In this document: positions 10,845 through 21,619 of the stretch, piece after piece
Numbering within the stretch: position 1 is the stretch's first letter
Layout: each line of letters opens with the position of its first letter
Source: Nilaparvata lugens
Taxonomy: Eukaryota; Arthropoda; Insecta; Hemiptera; Delphacidae
NCBI RefSeq assembly: GCF_014356525.2
Contig: NC_052508.1
Span: 39,345,113-39,409,112, forward strand
DNA length: 64,000 nucleotides
Direction: 5' to 3'
Translations under genes and position numbers: made by a program
The notes under the pieces: generated by a model
What the model was told of the DNA's origin: nothing
Databases searched by the model: none
The model's input: the letters and a program-made list of their open reading frames with translations, nothing else

Positions 10845-11205
10845 TCCCGCCAGTAGTGGTGTTTTGAGAGAGCTGCCTATCCAATAGAAATCGAGGGGTG
10901 TGGCCTCCCCCCTCCACCCCCCAGCCCCAGTCGGCCATTTGTCCCCGCCCCCAGCCAATAGGAATCAAGGGGCGTGGCCACGCCCCCCTCCACCCCCCTG
11001 CCCTAGTCAGCCATTTTGGCCCCGCCCCCTCCACCCCCCCAGCCCCAGTCGGCCATTTTGTCCCGCCCCAGCCAATAGGAAGCAAGGGCGTGTTCAAAAT
11101 GGCGTCCCCCTTCCCTAGTGCCCCCACCACCCCAACCAATAGGAAGAGGCCATTGTAGCAGGTGTCCATCTCCCCCCCAGGAAGTGCCCCCATGGGCGTG
11201 TTCAA
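10845..11205 (+). repeat. GC-rich minisatellite with CCAAT, GC-box and GCCATTTTG motifs
   Basis: An isolated GC-rich block in AT-rich surroundings. CCAATAGGAA or CCAATAGAAA occurs at 10881, 10955, 11072 and 11136. GCCATTT or GCCATTTTG occurs near 10934, 11009 and 11052. Runs of CCCCGCCCC, GGGGCGTGG and CCTCCACCCCCC fill the spaces. The unit order (GC box, CCAAT, GC box, GCCATTTTG) repeats irregularly at roughly 60-120 bp. In known promoters these motifs bind NF-Y, Sp1/KLF and YY1-like factors. The long ORFs across it on both strands are artefacts of low stop-codon frequency in GC-rich DNA. Whether it acts as a promoter is not shown. Confidence 0.75.
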
Positions 11206-11207
11206 AA

Positions 11208-11515
11208 TGCCGCCATTTTGGATGAAAGTATCATAAAACATATTCATTGATGTCATCTTTCTTGTTCTAGAAAGGCCTTTAAAATCATGTGTGACACAAT
11301 GAGTGTTTACATTCAAAATATTTGAGTTACAGCCCTCCATTTCCTTAAAAACTAAAACTTCGATGAGCCGCCATTTTGGATAAAAGTAACATTTTTATCG
11401 ATGTCATCTTTCTTGTTTTAAAAAACCTTAAAAATATTATCTACTGCACAATGGGTATTTACATGTTTCAAATATTCAAGTTACAACTCCCAAGTCACTC
11501 CCTTATGAGGGGTTG
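11208..11515 (+). repeat. Diverged two-copy tandem repeat, period ~158 bp
   Basis: CGCCATTTTGGAT at 11211 starts a unit that recurs at 11369. Shared blocks in order are the GCCATTTTGGAT head, GATGTCATCTTTCTTGTT, a TTTAAAAT stretch, a GCACAATG or ACACAATGAGTG block, and AAATATT-AGTTACA. The copies differ by many substitutions and indels. It directly follows the GC-rich array and shares its GCCATTTTG motif, so both probably belong to one repeat family. Confidence 0.75.
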
Positions 11516-11865
11516 AAATTCAGTTGTATGTCAAGAGATAGAGTATTTAACCAATAAATTATCCTGAAATTTACAGTATTATAAATCTACAACAGTCTTC
11601 AATTTATTGAAGGGTTCCCATACATATGACTCACTCTGTATATTGCTCGACCCTCTTGATAATAATTTATTTCACATGCAAATGCATAAACATGACTAGA
11701 TAGGTTTATTGAGTGATAATATCACTCAAACCAGATGATAAATTCAAATTGATATCCTTTTCGGGGTTATTTCTAGGCGATGAGATTGGCTCGTGCTTGT
11801 CAAGGAGATTTGTTGATCATTCAACTTGTTAGCACAATAATCAATAATTAATATTTTTGGAAAAT
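11516..11865. other. Non-coding; no feature recognised
   Basis: AT-rich sequence without ORFs or clear repeats. Confidence 0.45.
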
Positions 11866-11869
11866 GATT

Positions 11870-12290
11870 GCTTATTATAGGTTTGGTGAGCATTAAATTA
11901 TCTTTCAAATGATGTTTTATTCTTTTTAATAAAATTCTGTGATTGCGTAAAGGCTTTTCTCTAATAACATTTTTTTGACCGTGTGCTTGAAAAGAATGAC
12001 TGATTCAATGTTCGGAATGTTTGTTGGCAGCCTATTATAGAGTTTCATTCCTGAATAAAATGGAGTTTTTTCAAAAGCTACATTTCTATGGATTGGAAAT
12101 GCAATGATATTTCTATTTCGAGTACATGATTATCTGTACAAAATTGGAACTTACTGATATTTACTTTAACAAAAACTGCTAGCTGGTAAATGTAAATGGA
12201 AGGAAGTGTGAGTATTTTAAGGTCTTTGAAAAATGCTTTACATGAGTACCTTGATCTCAGTCTACAGATGACTCTCAATATAAAATATTG
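11870..12290 (-). pseudogene. LINE C-terminal fragment, probably the 3' part of LINE C
   Basis: Read on the minus strand from 12278: RVICRLRSRYSCKAFF, then the conserved LKILTLPSIYI block and a V-x-V-N-I-S-K-F segment, seen in the same position in LINE G. After a frameshift near 12085 the reading continues as a block like KTPFYSGMKLYNRLPTN, typical of the C-terminus of CR1/Jockey-type ORF2 proteins. It lies in the same orientation as LINE C (16986-21190) and carries a part of ORF2 that LINE C lacks, on the other side of LINE B. About 35 codons between the two pieces are not found, so a small deletion, or origin from another copy, remains possible. Confidence 0.72.
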
Positions 12291-12342
12291 TGCTAAATCA
12301 ATTTAAATCAGGTTAAGCGTATTATAATTTCATCTCCTACTC

Positions 12343-12376
12343 CCACTGGCGAACAAGAGTCATCTTATGCCAGTGG
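12343..12376 (+). other. Small hairpin CCACTGGC...GCCAGTGG
   Basis: An 8-bp perfect inverted repeat with an 18-base loop. A similar hairpin, CTGCTGGC...GCCAGCAG, lies in the 3' UTR of LINE D (twice). It may mark a LINE 3' UTR remnant here; no further evidence. Confidence 0.4.
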
Positions 12377-12584
12377 TTTTTTCACCGTTTATTATTATTA
12401 CACTTTGGTTGGATTGTATTGTCATGTTGAGCTTTGTTTGATTCATGTACCTATATGTAGTTATGAGTTATGAGTGTGTGGAATATCTTTTTCTACGTGA
12501 TGAATATCTATGGCTGTCTACAGAATTACCCCAAAAATTGTGTTGTAGCTCAAGTGGGAGTAAACATATGCATTCACTCGGAGT

Positions 12585-13838
12585 GAATATGACAAAGCCA
12601 GTGGTCTGGCGCAACAACACCTTAATGATATAAAGAACGACTTGATTAATCCAGAAGTGGCTGAGATTGCAATGACTGTCCATGGAATTATATCAGGAAT
12701 ATTGATAGATATTCAGTGACGCAATTATTGATTTAATCCAAGAAATGACGACACTATTGAATAGGTATGACGCTTGTATTTAAGTGAATAACGATTTGCA
12801 ACAATGTCTCACCGATATGACTTAGGAAAATCAAGTATTAGTGAGCTCTTTGGAATTGGAAAAAAATAGAAGAAAACTTGCTTTTGAAGAATCACTACAA
12901 TGTGAAGAGATAGCAGAAGATGAAATAAAACAACTGGAAATGGAAATTTCAAGCTCAACTAAAAGTCAGCTATTATTGAAAAAGGAAATAGAGGACAGGG
13001 ATGCGATTATTGCTCTTTTAAGATCTGACTGCGAGAAATTGTCTCTTACAATTCAACCGGATGTTAATGACAGAGAATTCGTTATACCTAGGTACTCTAC
13101 CAGAACAAAAAAGAGTGCTCCCAACACCTCAGTGCGAACTCAGAATAGATTTTCTATTTTAGAAGTACATGATCCACCGGATATTCTGCCTGTTGAGGAG
13201 GTAATTCAGAGTGAAGAGCTGGCTTCTGCACCTAATCTAGAAAAACGTCCACAGAATAAGAGGTCTAGGTCTATGAACGTACGTCTTTACGCTGATAGCC
13301 AGGGCAGGGATGTCTATAAGTACTTCAATGATGAGAACCACACATTCTCTGGTATGGTGAAACCGGGTGCTCGATTCAGAGATGTGGTTGATGGAACTTT
13401 CCAACCGAATGCCAATGACGTAAGTGTCTTCTTAGCTGGAGCAAATGATGTTGCCCATAATGAAAGAAGAGAACTTCACACCTCTCTCGGAGTAAGCTGC
13501 GGCAGCTGCAAAGTGGTCGATCCAGACACGCGATTGTGTTCTCTGTGCCACACAGACATGATCTACCAACATGGTCAGCCATCAACAAGGAGATTCACAG
13601 GGCTAACAAAGAAAATTTCAACTTATGTAAGCATTTTATTAATGTAACTTTTATAAATATAAGTGATATGGGTCGAAGATTCCACACAAAAAATGGTCTG
13701 CATCTGAATTCTATAGGGAAAAAATATGTTTGTGATAGAATCCTGAGTGTGACAAACATGCTGGCTTCTGAAATGGAAAAAATGCCTGAGCCTTTACCTT
13801 TAATGTATGACAGGGAATCTTTTTTAGGGGTGGGCTAG
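12585..13838 (+). pseudogene. LINE B ORF1: coiled coil plus SGNH-hydrolase-like domain
   Basis: The first part (12585-12718) is open in one frame (YDKASGLAQQHLND...), then stops and frameshifts. From 12841 a Glu/Lys-rich heptad-like region (about residues 1-75) suggests a coiled coil, used for ORF1 trimerisation in related LINEs. It is followed by the SGNH blocks: block I LYADSQGRDV (Ser in place), block III LAGANDVAH (G-x-N-D type), and after a frameshift near 13590 block V HTKNGLHLNSIGKK (His in place). The usual block V Asp-x-x-His reads Asn-x-x-His. ORF1 esterase domains are known in CR1-clade LINEs and are thought to aid membrane or RNP functions. Ends at TAG 13836-13838. Confidence 0.8.
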
Positions 13839-13953
13839 AGCCCAACGTTTTGAATCTGTCATGCAATGATTTGAGATTAGATGAAGTTAGTGCATTTGTG
13901 TTAGAAATTTAGTACAAGTTAATGTATGTAGTGAAGATAATTACAAGGATCTT

Positions 13954-16851
13954 GTGATAGCTACTTCTCCTTATTGTAAATATCAAGAAAAAAATCACTT
14001 AAACCATATTTCAATAATGCATCAGAATGTTCAGCACCTACCATCACGCCTTGATTTGTTGGGAATAAATTTAGAAGAGATAGAACCTGAGATACTAGCC
14101 CTATCAGAACACAAAATGTCAAAAGCAGAAACAGAAATGCTGAACTTACCTAATTATTGCTTAAGCTCTAAATTTTCTAGAATCAATAGTATAGGAGGCG
14201 GGGTTATGATCTTAGTGCATAATAATATTGTTTCCAAATGTAAACCTGTAAACTTACCTGCAATTGCATCTATCACAACTGAAAAAGAATTTGAATGTTG
14301 CGTTTCGGAATTTTCACTAAACAATATTACATTTGTACTGGCATGCTTATATAGAACGCCTCAGCATTGTTATCTTGACCCGTTTCTAGAAAAGCTAGAG
14401 ATCTTACTTGACATTTTATGTAAGAAATATAAATATGTTGTTTCAGCAGGAGACATAAATATTAATGTTTTAGAGAGAGATAATGTTGACAATAAGTTCA
14501 TGGACGTTTTAAGAATGTTTAATATGAAATACAAGGTTGATTCTGCTACTGGAATTACTGCTACCTCCGAAACAGCGATTGATAACTTTATCACAAACAT
14601 TAATGACGATAGTTTAACGATATCTGGTATAATTACTCATATATCAGATCACGACGCCCAACTTCTCGAAATCCTGAATGTGAATAGTTTTTTATGTAAA
14701 CCAATTAGGAAACTGCGTCGGAATCTTAGTGAATGTTATGTAGACATGTTCTACAAACAGCTGTTATTTTTGAACTGGATAGAAGTTTTTCAATCTCCAG
14801 TTACTGAAAAATTTGATACTTTCATGTCGCTTTCCTCTTATTACTTTAACATTAACTTTCCAAAACTATTCAGAAATGAAAAAGAGTACAGCAGTAAAAA
14901 ATTGTCTAGTGCTGAGGCAGTTAATAAAAAGAAGGAGCTGTTAGAGTTGGAAAACATATTCAGACAGTATAAATCAGAGGATGTGAAATTTCAACTTAAA
15001 TCCAAAAGGAAAGCTTTGAAATTATACAAAAAGATAAGCAAAAATATTTTGACAAGGAAATTTTTGATGCAAAAAATAAGAATCGAGTAGCCTGGAAAAT
15101 TATAAAAGCTGAGATAGGAAAACAAAAAAATTGTAATCATTCGAATATAAGTATAATAAGTAATGAAACGCATACAACTGATCCTATTAGAGTAAGCAAT
15201 ATATTTAATGACTTTTTTGCTACAGCAGTGGACAATTTTGTGATACCAAATATTCCTGAAAATAATGATGAACCTGTGTATTTCCCAAACATTCAAAATT
15301 GCCAGCCATCTCCGAAATTCAAATTTAAAACAATTTTAGAATCTGAGTTGCAGGAAATTGTTATGAATTTTGAAAATAAACTCTCGACTGGACCGGATGA
15401 CATACCAATTACAGTAGTAAAACAGATTCTGCCAGCTATAATTAAGCCATTATTACATATAATAAACTCCTCTCTAATTTCAGGCCAATTTCCTAACAAT
15501 TTGAAGACAGCCAAAGTTATACCAATTTTTAAAAAAGGTAATTTGAATGATCCTGCTTGTTACAGGCCAGTGGCACTATTATCTGTGTTTTCGAAAATAT
15601 ATGAGCATGTTGTATATATTCAGCTGATGAATTATCTAGAGACACATAATATACTAGATAAAGAACAGCATGGCTTCCGCTCTAGAAAATCTACTATCAC
15701 TGCAGGAGTGGATTTGATAAGTACTGTGATTGATGCTATTGACAAAGGGGAAAAGGTTATCGGCGCCTTTTTAGACTTAAGTCGTGCGTTTGACAGTGTG
15801 TGTCACGATACTCTGTTGAAAAAATTAGAGTCTATGGGAGTGCATGGTAAGGAGCTGAATTGGTTTTCATCTTTCTTGAAAGGCAGACAGCAATTCGTTC
15901 AAATAGAGCATTTAGAAGAGTCTCAAAGATATGAATATAAAAATATCTATTGCTCCGACCTAAGAAGCTTGAAGTATGGAGTTCCCCAAGGATCTATCTT
16001 AGGTCCTTTACTATTCCTGTGCTTAGTTACAGGTATGCCTAGGATGGTCCAAGATAGAGCGTCTGTCTGTCTATATGCCTATGATGCAAATATAAATATT
16101 CTCTGGTAGATCGGTTCAGGATGTAGAAATCTCATCTGCTATTGGAATAGCCTCTATTAATAATTATTTGAATTGCTATAATCTTATTTTGAACTCAAGT
16201 AAATCAATAGTTATCCCATTCATGACAAAGCAGAGTAGGAACCAAAATCTATATCCTAGGGTGACATTGAATAATGAAATTATAGCAACAAAAGAGAGTA
16301 CAAAGTTTTTAAGATTATTAGTGGACTGTAATCTCACATGGGATAGTCATGTTTACCATGTTATGAAAATGTTTTCCACAGGTCACTATGCTCTAATGCA
16401 GATGTCCAATGTTTGTGGTGTCCAGACATTGAAGTCGGTATACCATGCTGTAATTCATTCACATTTGGCGTATGGACTTTGTATCTATGGCGGTACAACC
16501 AAAAAGAATTTGGACAAGATACTCAAGCAGCAAAAGAGAGCTATCAGAATAATCCTTAATCTTGAAAGATGTGATTCAGTACGATTGTTTTTCTCGCAGC
16601 TTGGGATTATGACAGTGTATGGGCAGTATATACATGATGTCATCATGTTTTTTAGAAAGAGTAATAGTGAAATAAGAAACCAGACTCACAGCTACTTTAC
16701 CCGTTATGGCAGAATAGTTGAAAGACATAGATTATACCTATTTTTCAAAATTGCCAAACGATTTGAAAATTTTAGAAGATGTTAAAAGGTTTGGTATTGA
16801 GTTGAAGGAATATTTGGTGAGATTATCCCTGTACTCGTTACAGGAGTTTTT
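13954..16851 (+). pseudogene. LINE B ORF2: endonuclease and reverse transcriptase
   Basis: The APE endonuclease (13954-about 14700) shows the expected order: QNVQHL (Asn), LSEHKM (Glu), YRTP, AGDININV (Asp and Asn) and ISDHDAQ (SDH). A frameshift near 15040 moves the frame; coding resumes as KNRVAWKIIKAE and continues through the RT: GPDDIPI, CYRPVALLS, QHGFRSRKST, AFLDLSRAFD (motif A), YGVPQGSILGPLLF (motif B). The YADD box is YAYD at about 16075-16086, removing one catalytic Asp. A second frameshift near 16110 and a third near 16750 precede the C-terminus (LEDVKRFGIELKEYL), ending about 16851. Not functional. Confidence 0.85.
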
Positions 16852-16963
16852 ATAATATTTTATGTGTATGACATTTGTTTGTAACTAGTATTTAGGCTAT
16901 ATTCCTTAGTATTCTGTGATACTATTCATATGTATTTTTGCATGTTTATGAATAAAGATTTTT

Positions 16964-16985
16964 TCAATCAATCAATCAATCAATA
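16964..16985 (+). repeat. (TCAA)n tail of LINE B
   Basis: Five TCAA units follow an AATAAA at about 16951. Short tandem repeats in place of poly(A) are typical 3' ends of CR1/Jockey/I-type LINEs, and they set LINE B's 3' boundary. Confidence 0.85.
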
Positions 16986-16989
16986 ATAG

Positions 16990-19389
16990 ACGGTCAATGA
17001 AGTGTTTCTTTCGAGTAAGTTGGAAAGAGTTGGAATTACAAAATAGGCTTGGTTCAATTTTTTCATCAAATTCTTAATGTGCTCCTTCCAGGAAAAATTC
17101 TGGTCGATTACAAGAATTCAGTTGAGGAGGAGAGTATCAAGCATTTCTAATGGTTGAAAGGTGAGTCTCGTCTATCCTCGTTTGATTGCGTATGGAACGA
17201 AATTGTATAATGTGTTCCACTGCAATTTAAGGAAAGTCCATTTACTTCAAACCACTCGTTGATTTCTATAAGTTTATTCTTCAATTGAGTTACCAGTATG
17301 ATCTGATCAGCGTTCGATGCTATACAAGTTGTGTCATCCGCATACATAATTTACTTTGAATTGGTTGTTGCCTTAGGTAAATCATTAATATACACCAAAA
17401 AGAGCAAAGGTCCGAGGACAGATCCTTGTGGTACTCCATTTGGGACCCTGGTAAATGATGAACATTTTGCAGAGGATGGATCTCTCACACATTGTTGGAA
17501 GGATAGGAACGGAGCCATCTTAGTGCTCTTCCATAAACTCAATTTTTCAAGCAGGATTTCATGATTTACACAGTCGAAAGCTTTTGAAAGATCGCAGAAT
17601 ATGCCAGCAGCATGCTGCGATCGATCAATTGCAAGTGACATATATTTGACAAAATCATAGATTGCTCCAGAAATGTCCTTCTTTTCACGAAATCCAAACT
17701 GGTCTTCAACAAATAATCCATTATTTTCGAAATGAGCAGTCAACCTTGATACAACTGCCATCTCATATATCTTTGAGAATACAGACAGTATTGCAACTGG
17801 TCTGTAATTACTCAGAACATTGGGATCTCCTTTTTTAAGAAAGGGTAACGCATTACTATATTTTAAAATGTCAGGAAACACACCATGCTTAAAAGATTGA
17901 TTAATTAGAAAAGTTAGAGGTTTAATCATTTGGATAGCACATTTTTTAAAAAGAAAAAGGGGGAAACTCATCCCAGCCAGGTGCTCTGGATGCTTTCATT
18001 TTCTTTATTAAGGTACCTAATTCTCATGTTCCGTCACCTGAGCAAAAGAAACTAGGATGCTGTTTGTTTTTGGTTGTCTATTACAATACTCAAAAGCAGT
18101 TTTCATATCTGTATTTAAGTTCAATGTGTCACAAATGAAAAGAACTGATTGAATGAATTTAATGTTGATTCAATTGCAGCATCATTGAATACTTTTGACA
18201 ATTTCAACTCTTTCCCTCCCTCTTGTGTCTCTTTTCTAACTATTTTCCAAGCCATTTTTGTTTTGTTATCAGTCTGACGTATTCTGTTACTGTTGTATAA
18301 TATTTTAGCCTGTCTAATGCACCTATTTAGAATTATTTTGTACTGTCTCGCATATGCTTTGAGTTCAGGACAGTCAAGTAATTTGGATTGAGAGTGTAAT
18401 TCCCTAGCTCTGGCACACGATGTACCTAAAGTAATCCAGCCTTTATCAACATTGTTGCGTGATTTATGGCTTGTTATTATTTTACGCGGAAATGATTGCT
18501 CTAAGTATAAATTTGTCATTGTGTGGAATTTATTGTACAATACATTTGAATCTGAGATCATTCTGCTCATATGGAAAAGGGAATCCCAGTTTTCACTTGA
18601 TAAAATTGTAATGAAGTTGTTAATATTCATATCTGAGAATACTCTGATTGTTTTAGTTACTTTCTTCTTATTTTCCTTAGTCGATTTATTTTCTTTACCG
18701 TGTGCCAGAAGTTTTTTTGGAATATTTATCATCTGTGTTGTATGGTCCGACAGATTTGTGTTGATAATTGATGCACTGCATTGGTCCAGAGCAAAATCGG
18801 AAGCTATGTTGTCAATACACGTTTGAGGGCCAGGTGCAAGTCTAGTCGCGTCGGTGATATGTAAGTGCATGTCATATGAGTTAAGTAAATCAACCAATCT
18901 AGACCGGGATACTGTATCTCTCAGTACGTCTATATTAACATCTCCAGAAACAATTCGTTTATACTTTGGAAATTTTCTACTACATAATTCTAACAACTTA
19001 TTGAGCTGTTAAAAAAAAAGATTCAAAGATATTTTTTAGTTGATAGGTGATCTATAAATATTTATAATAATGATGTTCATATCTCCAGTTATTTTAGCAC
19101 CACAACACTCAAAAGATTCCTCTATACTAAATGTTTCAAACTCTTTGGTTAATTCACAGTCCATATCATGTCTTGAAAGTATACAGGAACCTCCTCTAAT
19201 TCTCTCAGTTCTACAATAATTAGAAATAAGTTTGAAGCTGTGAAACCTATGCGATAGAAACATATTACTATCCTTCACCCAATGCTCCGTGAGACAGACA
19301 ATTTTGGGCCTAGTGTTTGAAGAATCAAAAAATAGGTTAATTTCATCTACTTTGTTGCTTTGTGTAATACCCTGAATGTTACAATGCAT
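16990..19389 (-). pseudogene. LINE C ORF2: endonuclease and reverse transcriptase
   Basis: Start at 19389 (MHCNIQGITQ, with the catalytic Asn). Then TEHW (Glu), IYRSP, a frameshift at a poly-A run near 19015, SGDVNIDV, TCIDNI and LSDHTTQ. The connector holds a Lys-rich helix region. The RT reads KKGDPNVLSNYRPVAIL, QFGFREKK, FCDLSKAFDCVNH (motif A), NGVPQGSVLGPLLF (motif B), then in another frame YADDTTCIA (active site intact, about 17345) and, after a further shift, VIDQNFSWKEHI and NTSLTVYY at the LINE B junction. The stretch between motif A and motif B looks scrambled compared with related elements. At least four frame breaks. Confidence 0.82.
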
Positions 19390-19477
19390 TTAATTAAGAT
19401 TTACTTTAGATCTAAAAAAGTCGTATCACCTGTGTCAGTTATCAGTTCACTGTCATCACATCTTTCAATCGAGTTCT

Positions 19478-21090
19478 TCAGCTGTTGTTTGTCACTTTCA
19501 CTTGAGTTTGAATCTGCTGATAACACCTGCCGGAGTGGATTGGATGTTCGTCTGTCGAGGTGGCGTCATTACAAGTTATTCCATCAATGTCTATGTTGTT
19601 ATGAGGCTCTGCAACATGGTCAGTTGAAAAGCACTGGACAATCCTAACAGCAATGACTCGCTTTCCAGTCAAGTTCAAATGCAACCCATGACGGGTGTAG
19701 AAGCGGTTCGTGAAGCGGTTGACGAGCACCTTCAGCGTTTCATTAACTTTTATTATTGTGGCATTGATAGGTGAGGACAATGGAAGATCGTGTCGGCATG
19801 GTACATTCGCTAAGACAACACGAGTGTGTGTCAAATTCTGAAGCTGCGTTATAAGAATGTCTAGGTAGCTTTCATGGCAACCCGTCGAACAGTCATTTGT
19901 GCCACCCATCAGCACCGTCATGTCACGCGCCGACATAGATCCACATTCTTTGTCACACTCAAAAATAACTGATTTAAACAATGCCCATGGCTTCAGTATA
20001 CTGGTGATTTGAGCCTCAGTCCTTTCTGATAACAGCTTGTTTAGTCGTCTACCTTTGCTAGCAGAAAATAGTCTGATTTTGCCACCCGAAATTGGCCGCC
20101 TTCTCAAATTCAGCGCCAAATTGCAGACATCTCCAGCTCCAACACTGCAAGATCCTACTTTTTCTGAACTTCTAGCTGAATTTGTAGTTTTAATATGCCT
20201 AGGATATCGAGTTTTATGTTTTTTCGACGTTGTCGGTGACTTGTGAATGTGTGAGTTCACTGGCACTGTATGGGCTGTTGATGACTCGTCTACTGACAAC
20301 AGTGAAAACCTATTGTGCAACTTTATAGGACTACCGGTAAGTTCATAAGACATGGCACATGAGCTGTCATGATGTGCCCTCCATTTATCAGCTTCTTTTT
20401 CATGTGTGTCTACCTCATTTCTTAAAGTATTGTTGTCCACTTCCAATGTCTCCATAGAGATCGTCATGGATGTAACTGTCTTCGTCAAGGAATCAATTTC
20501 TTCTTTACGTTTTTTGTTATTTATATTGATACTCTGACAATTTTCACAAAAATCAGTAGGCAACTCGACAGTTGTACTCTTATCAACCATAATACCTTGC
20601 AAAACTCTGTCGAGTTTCTGTTCTCTAACTCCAGGGTAAGACGATATATCTCGTCCACTAATGCTGATTGACTCTCAGTCAGCTGTTCTATTCTCCCAAT
20701 TAATCCATCTTTGGTCTACAGGATGTTTTCATCTGTCTGGGAGCAAGAATTGAAACAAACTGGTTTCCGAAAAGACCCCAGAGACGAGTCTAGTGACGTC
20801 CTATTTGTGAATTTCAATCGCTGCTTGATACTGGGAATCGAACCATTTACTAGCGTACGCGAAAGATCTCTTGGAATTTGATGTGGTGGATGCTTCTTAT
20901 GATTATCAGTGTATCCTTTTACACAGTCAATTTTTGATGAGGTAGTAACCGAAGCAGGACATCCAGTTGAGCAGCATCACCAGCAAATATCTCCGCAAAC
21001 CAGAGTATGGCTCTTTCTAAAACAGTAAGTTTCATAGTACAAGGCCAGGTTGTCCTTTGTTCCTCTGTATGTCTCGAGTTGAGAAGTCAT
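19478..21090 (-). pseudogene. LINE C ORF1: coiled coil plus SGNH-hydrolase-like domain
   Basis: The main frame (20602-19478, 374 codons) opens with a CQSININNKKRKEEIDSLTK helix region (coiled coil, about residues 20-75), then a basic Ser/Thr-rich linker, then the SGNH-like domain: block I LFSASKGRRL (Ser kept, preceding Asp replaced by Ala), block III LMGGTNDCS (G-x-N-D kept), block V RHGLHLNLTGKR (His kept). Upstream, 20603-21090 codes in other frames for a Cys-rich N-terminus (YYETYCFRKSHTLVCGDICW), probably a zinc-finger remnant, and a second heptad segment (LTESQSALVDEIYRL). The block V Asp is His here and Asn in LINE B. Confidence 0.78.
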
Positions 21091-21190
21091 TCTTTCTAAT
21101 TAGGAATATTACCGTATTCGTTGAAAGTGAATTTTGAAGATTTTCCTCTCGTTATTGAACCTGATACCGCTACTAAACGAACCAGCTGAC

Positions 21191-21567
21191 TATAAATATA
21201 CTGTAGGAAAGTGAAAAAGAAAGGAGATAATAGCGCCTAGAGAGCGAACAAGGCGGGGAAGAAATGTGGAAGCTCCTGAGAAAGAAAAAGGATGACAGGA
21301 AAAGGAGAATGACACTGTATCCTTTTATGCTAAAAATATTATTTAATCCTTGGCCAATATAGAAGGCTTAACCAATGGGTTTTACCTTCACAAACAATAT
21401 TCTCATCAATTTAAGTCAAAATAGAACAGCTCATTAAACTTTAACTTGCTATAAAAATCAAGAAAAAAACTGAAGAGAATCTAATGCTCTTAAAGCTCAT
21501 AATCAACATGCAGTTTATCCATCGATTTTAGAAAAGTTATAAAAGCAAAAATAAGAAAGAATTGGAT
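21191..21567. other. Non-coding linker between LINE C and LINE D
   Basis: AT-rich and without ORFs; may include the 5' UTR of LINE C, whose exact start I could not set. Confidence 0.4.
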
Positions 21568-21619
21568 GATAACGTGGTATTTTTCAGAAATGGCACACAT
21601 TCAAAAGTGGATATTTCGA
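21568..21619 (-). repeat. 52-bp repeat, inverted identical copy at 28172-28223
   Basis: All 52 bases match the reverse complement of 28172-28223. In the right copy the similarity to a longer repeat continues past this block; here it stops at base 21619, where the presumed 5' UTR of LINE D begins. This suggests that LINE D's 5' end lies at about 21620, inside a copy of the repeat. Confidence 0.85.

Larger units (their letters stand above)
12550..16985 (+). mobile_element. LINE B: CR1/Jockey-like retrotransposon, nearly complete and decayed
   Basis: In order: ORF1 with coiled coil and SGNH-like domain (about 12585-13838), ORF2 with APE-type endonuclease and reverse transcriptase (13954-16851), a short 3' UTR and a (TCAA)n tail at about 16964-16985. 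The tail abuts LINE C, which runs in the opposite direction, so B's 3' end is a clean insertion boundary. The 5' boundary is not sharp; coding sequence can be followed upstream only to about 12585. Frameshifts occur in both ORFs and the RT active site is altered. No target-site duplication could be confirmed. Confidence 0.85.
16986..21190 (-). mobile_element. LINE C: CR1/Jockey-like retrotransposon, interrupted
   Basis: On the minus strand: ORF1 (about 21090-19478), then ORF2 endonuclease (19389-about 18600) and reverse transcriptase (to 16990). At 16986 it stops abruptly at the tail of LINE B. The thumb and C-terminus are missing here, and a matching C-terminal piece sits at 11870-12290 on the other side of B. 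The simplest reading is that B inserted into C. Several frameshifts and stops show that C is older than or as old as B. C and B share domain order and are related families. Confidence 0.8.

Noticed and set aside
10840..11340. 166-codon minus-strand ORF and 86/72-codon plus-strand ORFs
   Set aside because: They cross a GC-rich minisatellite where stops are rare; the Gly/Pro-rich translations reflect the repeat.
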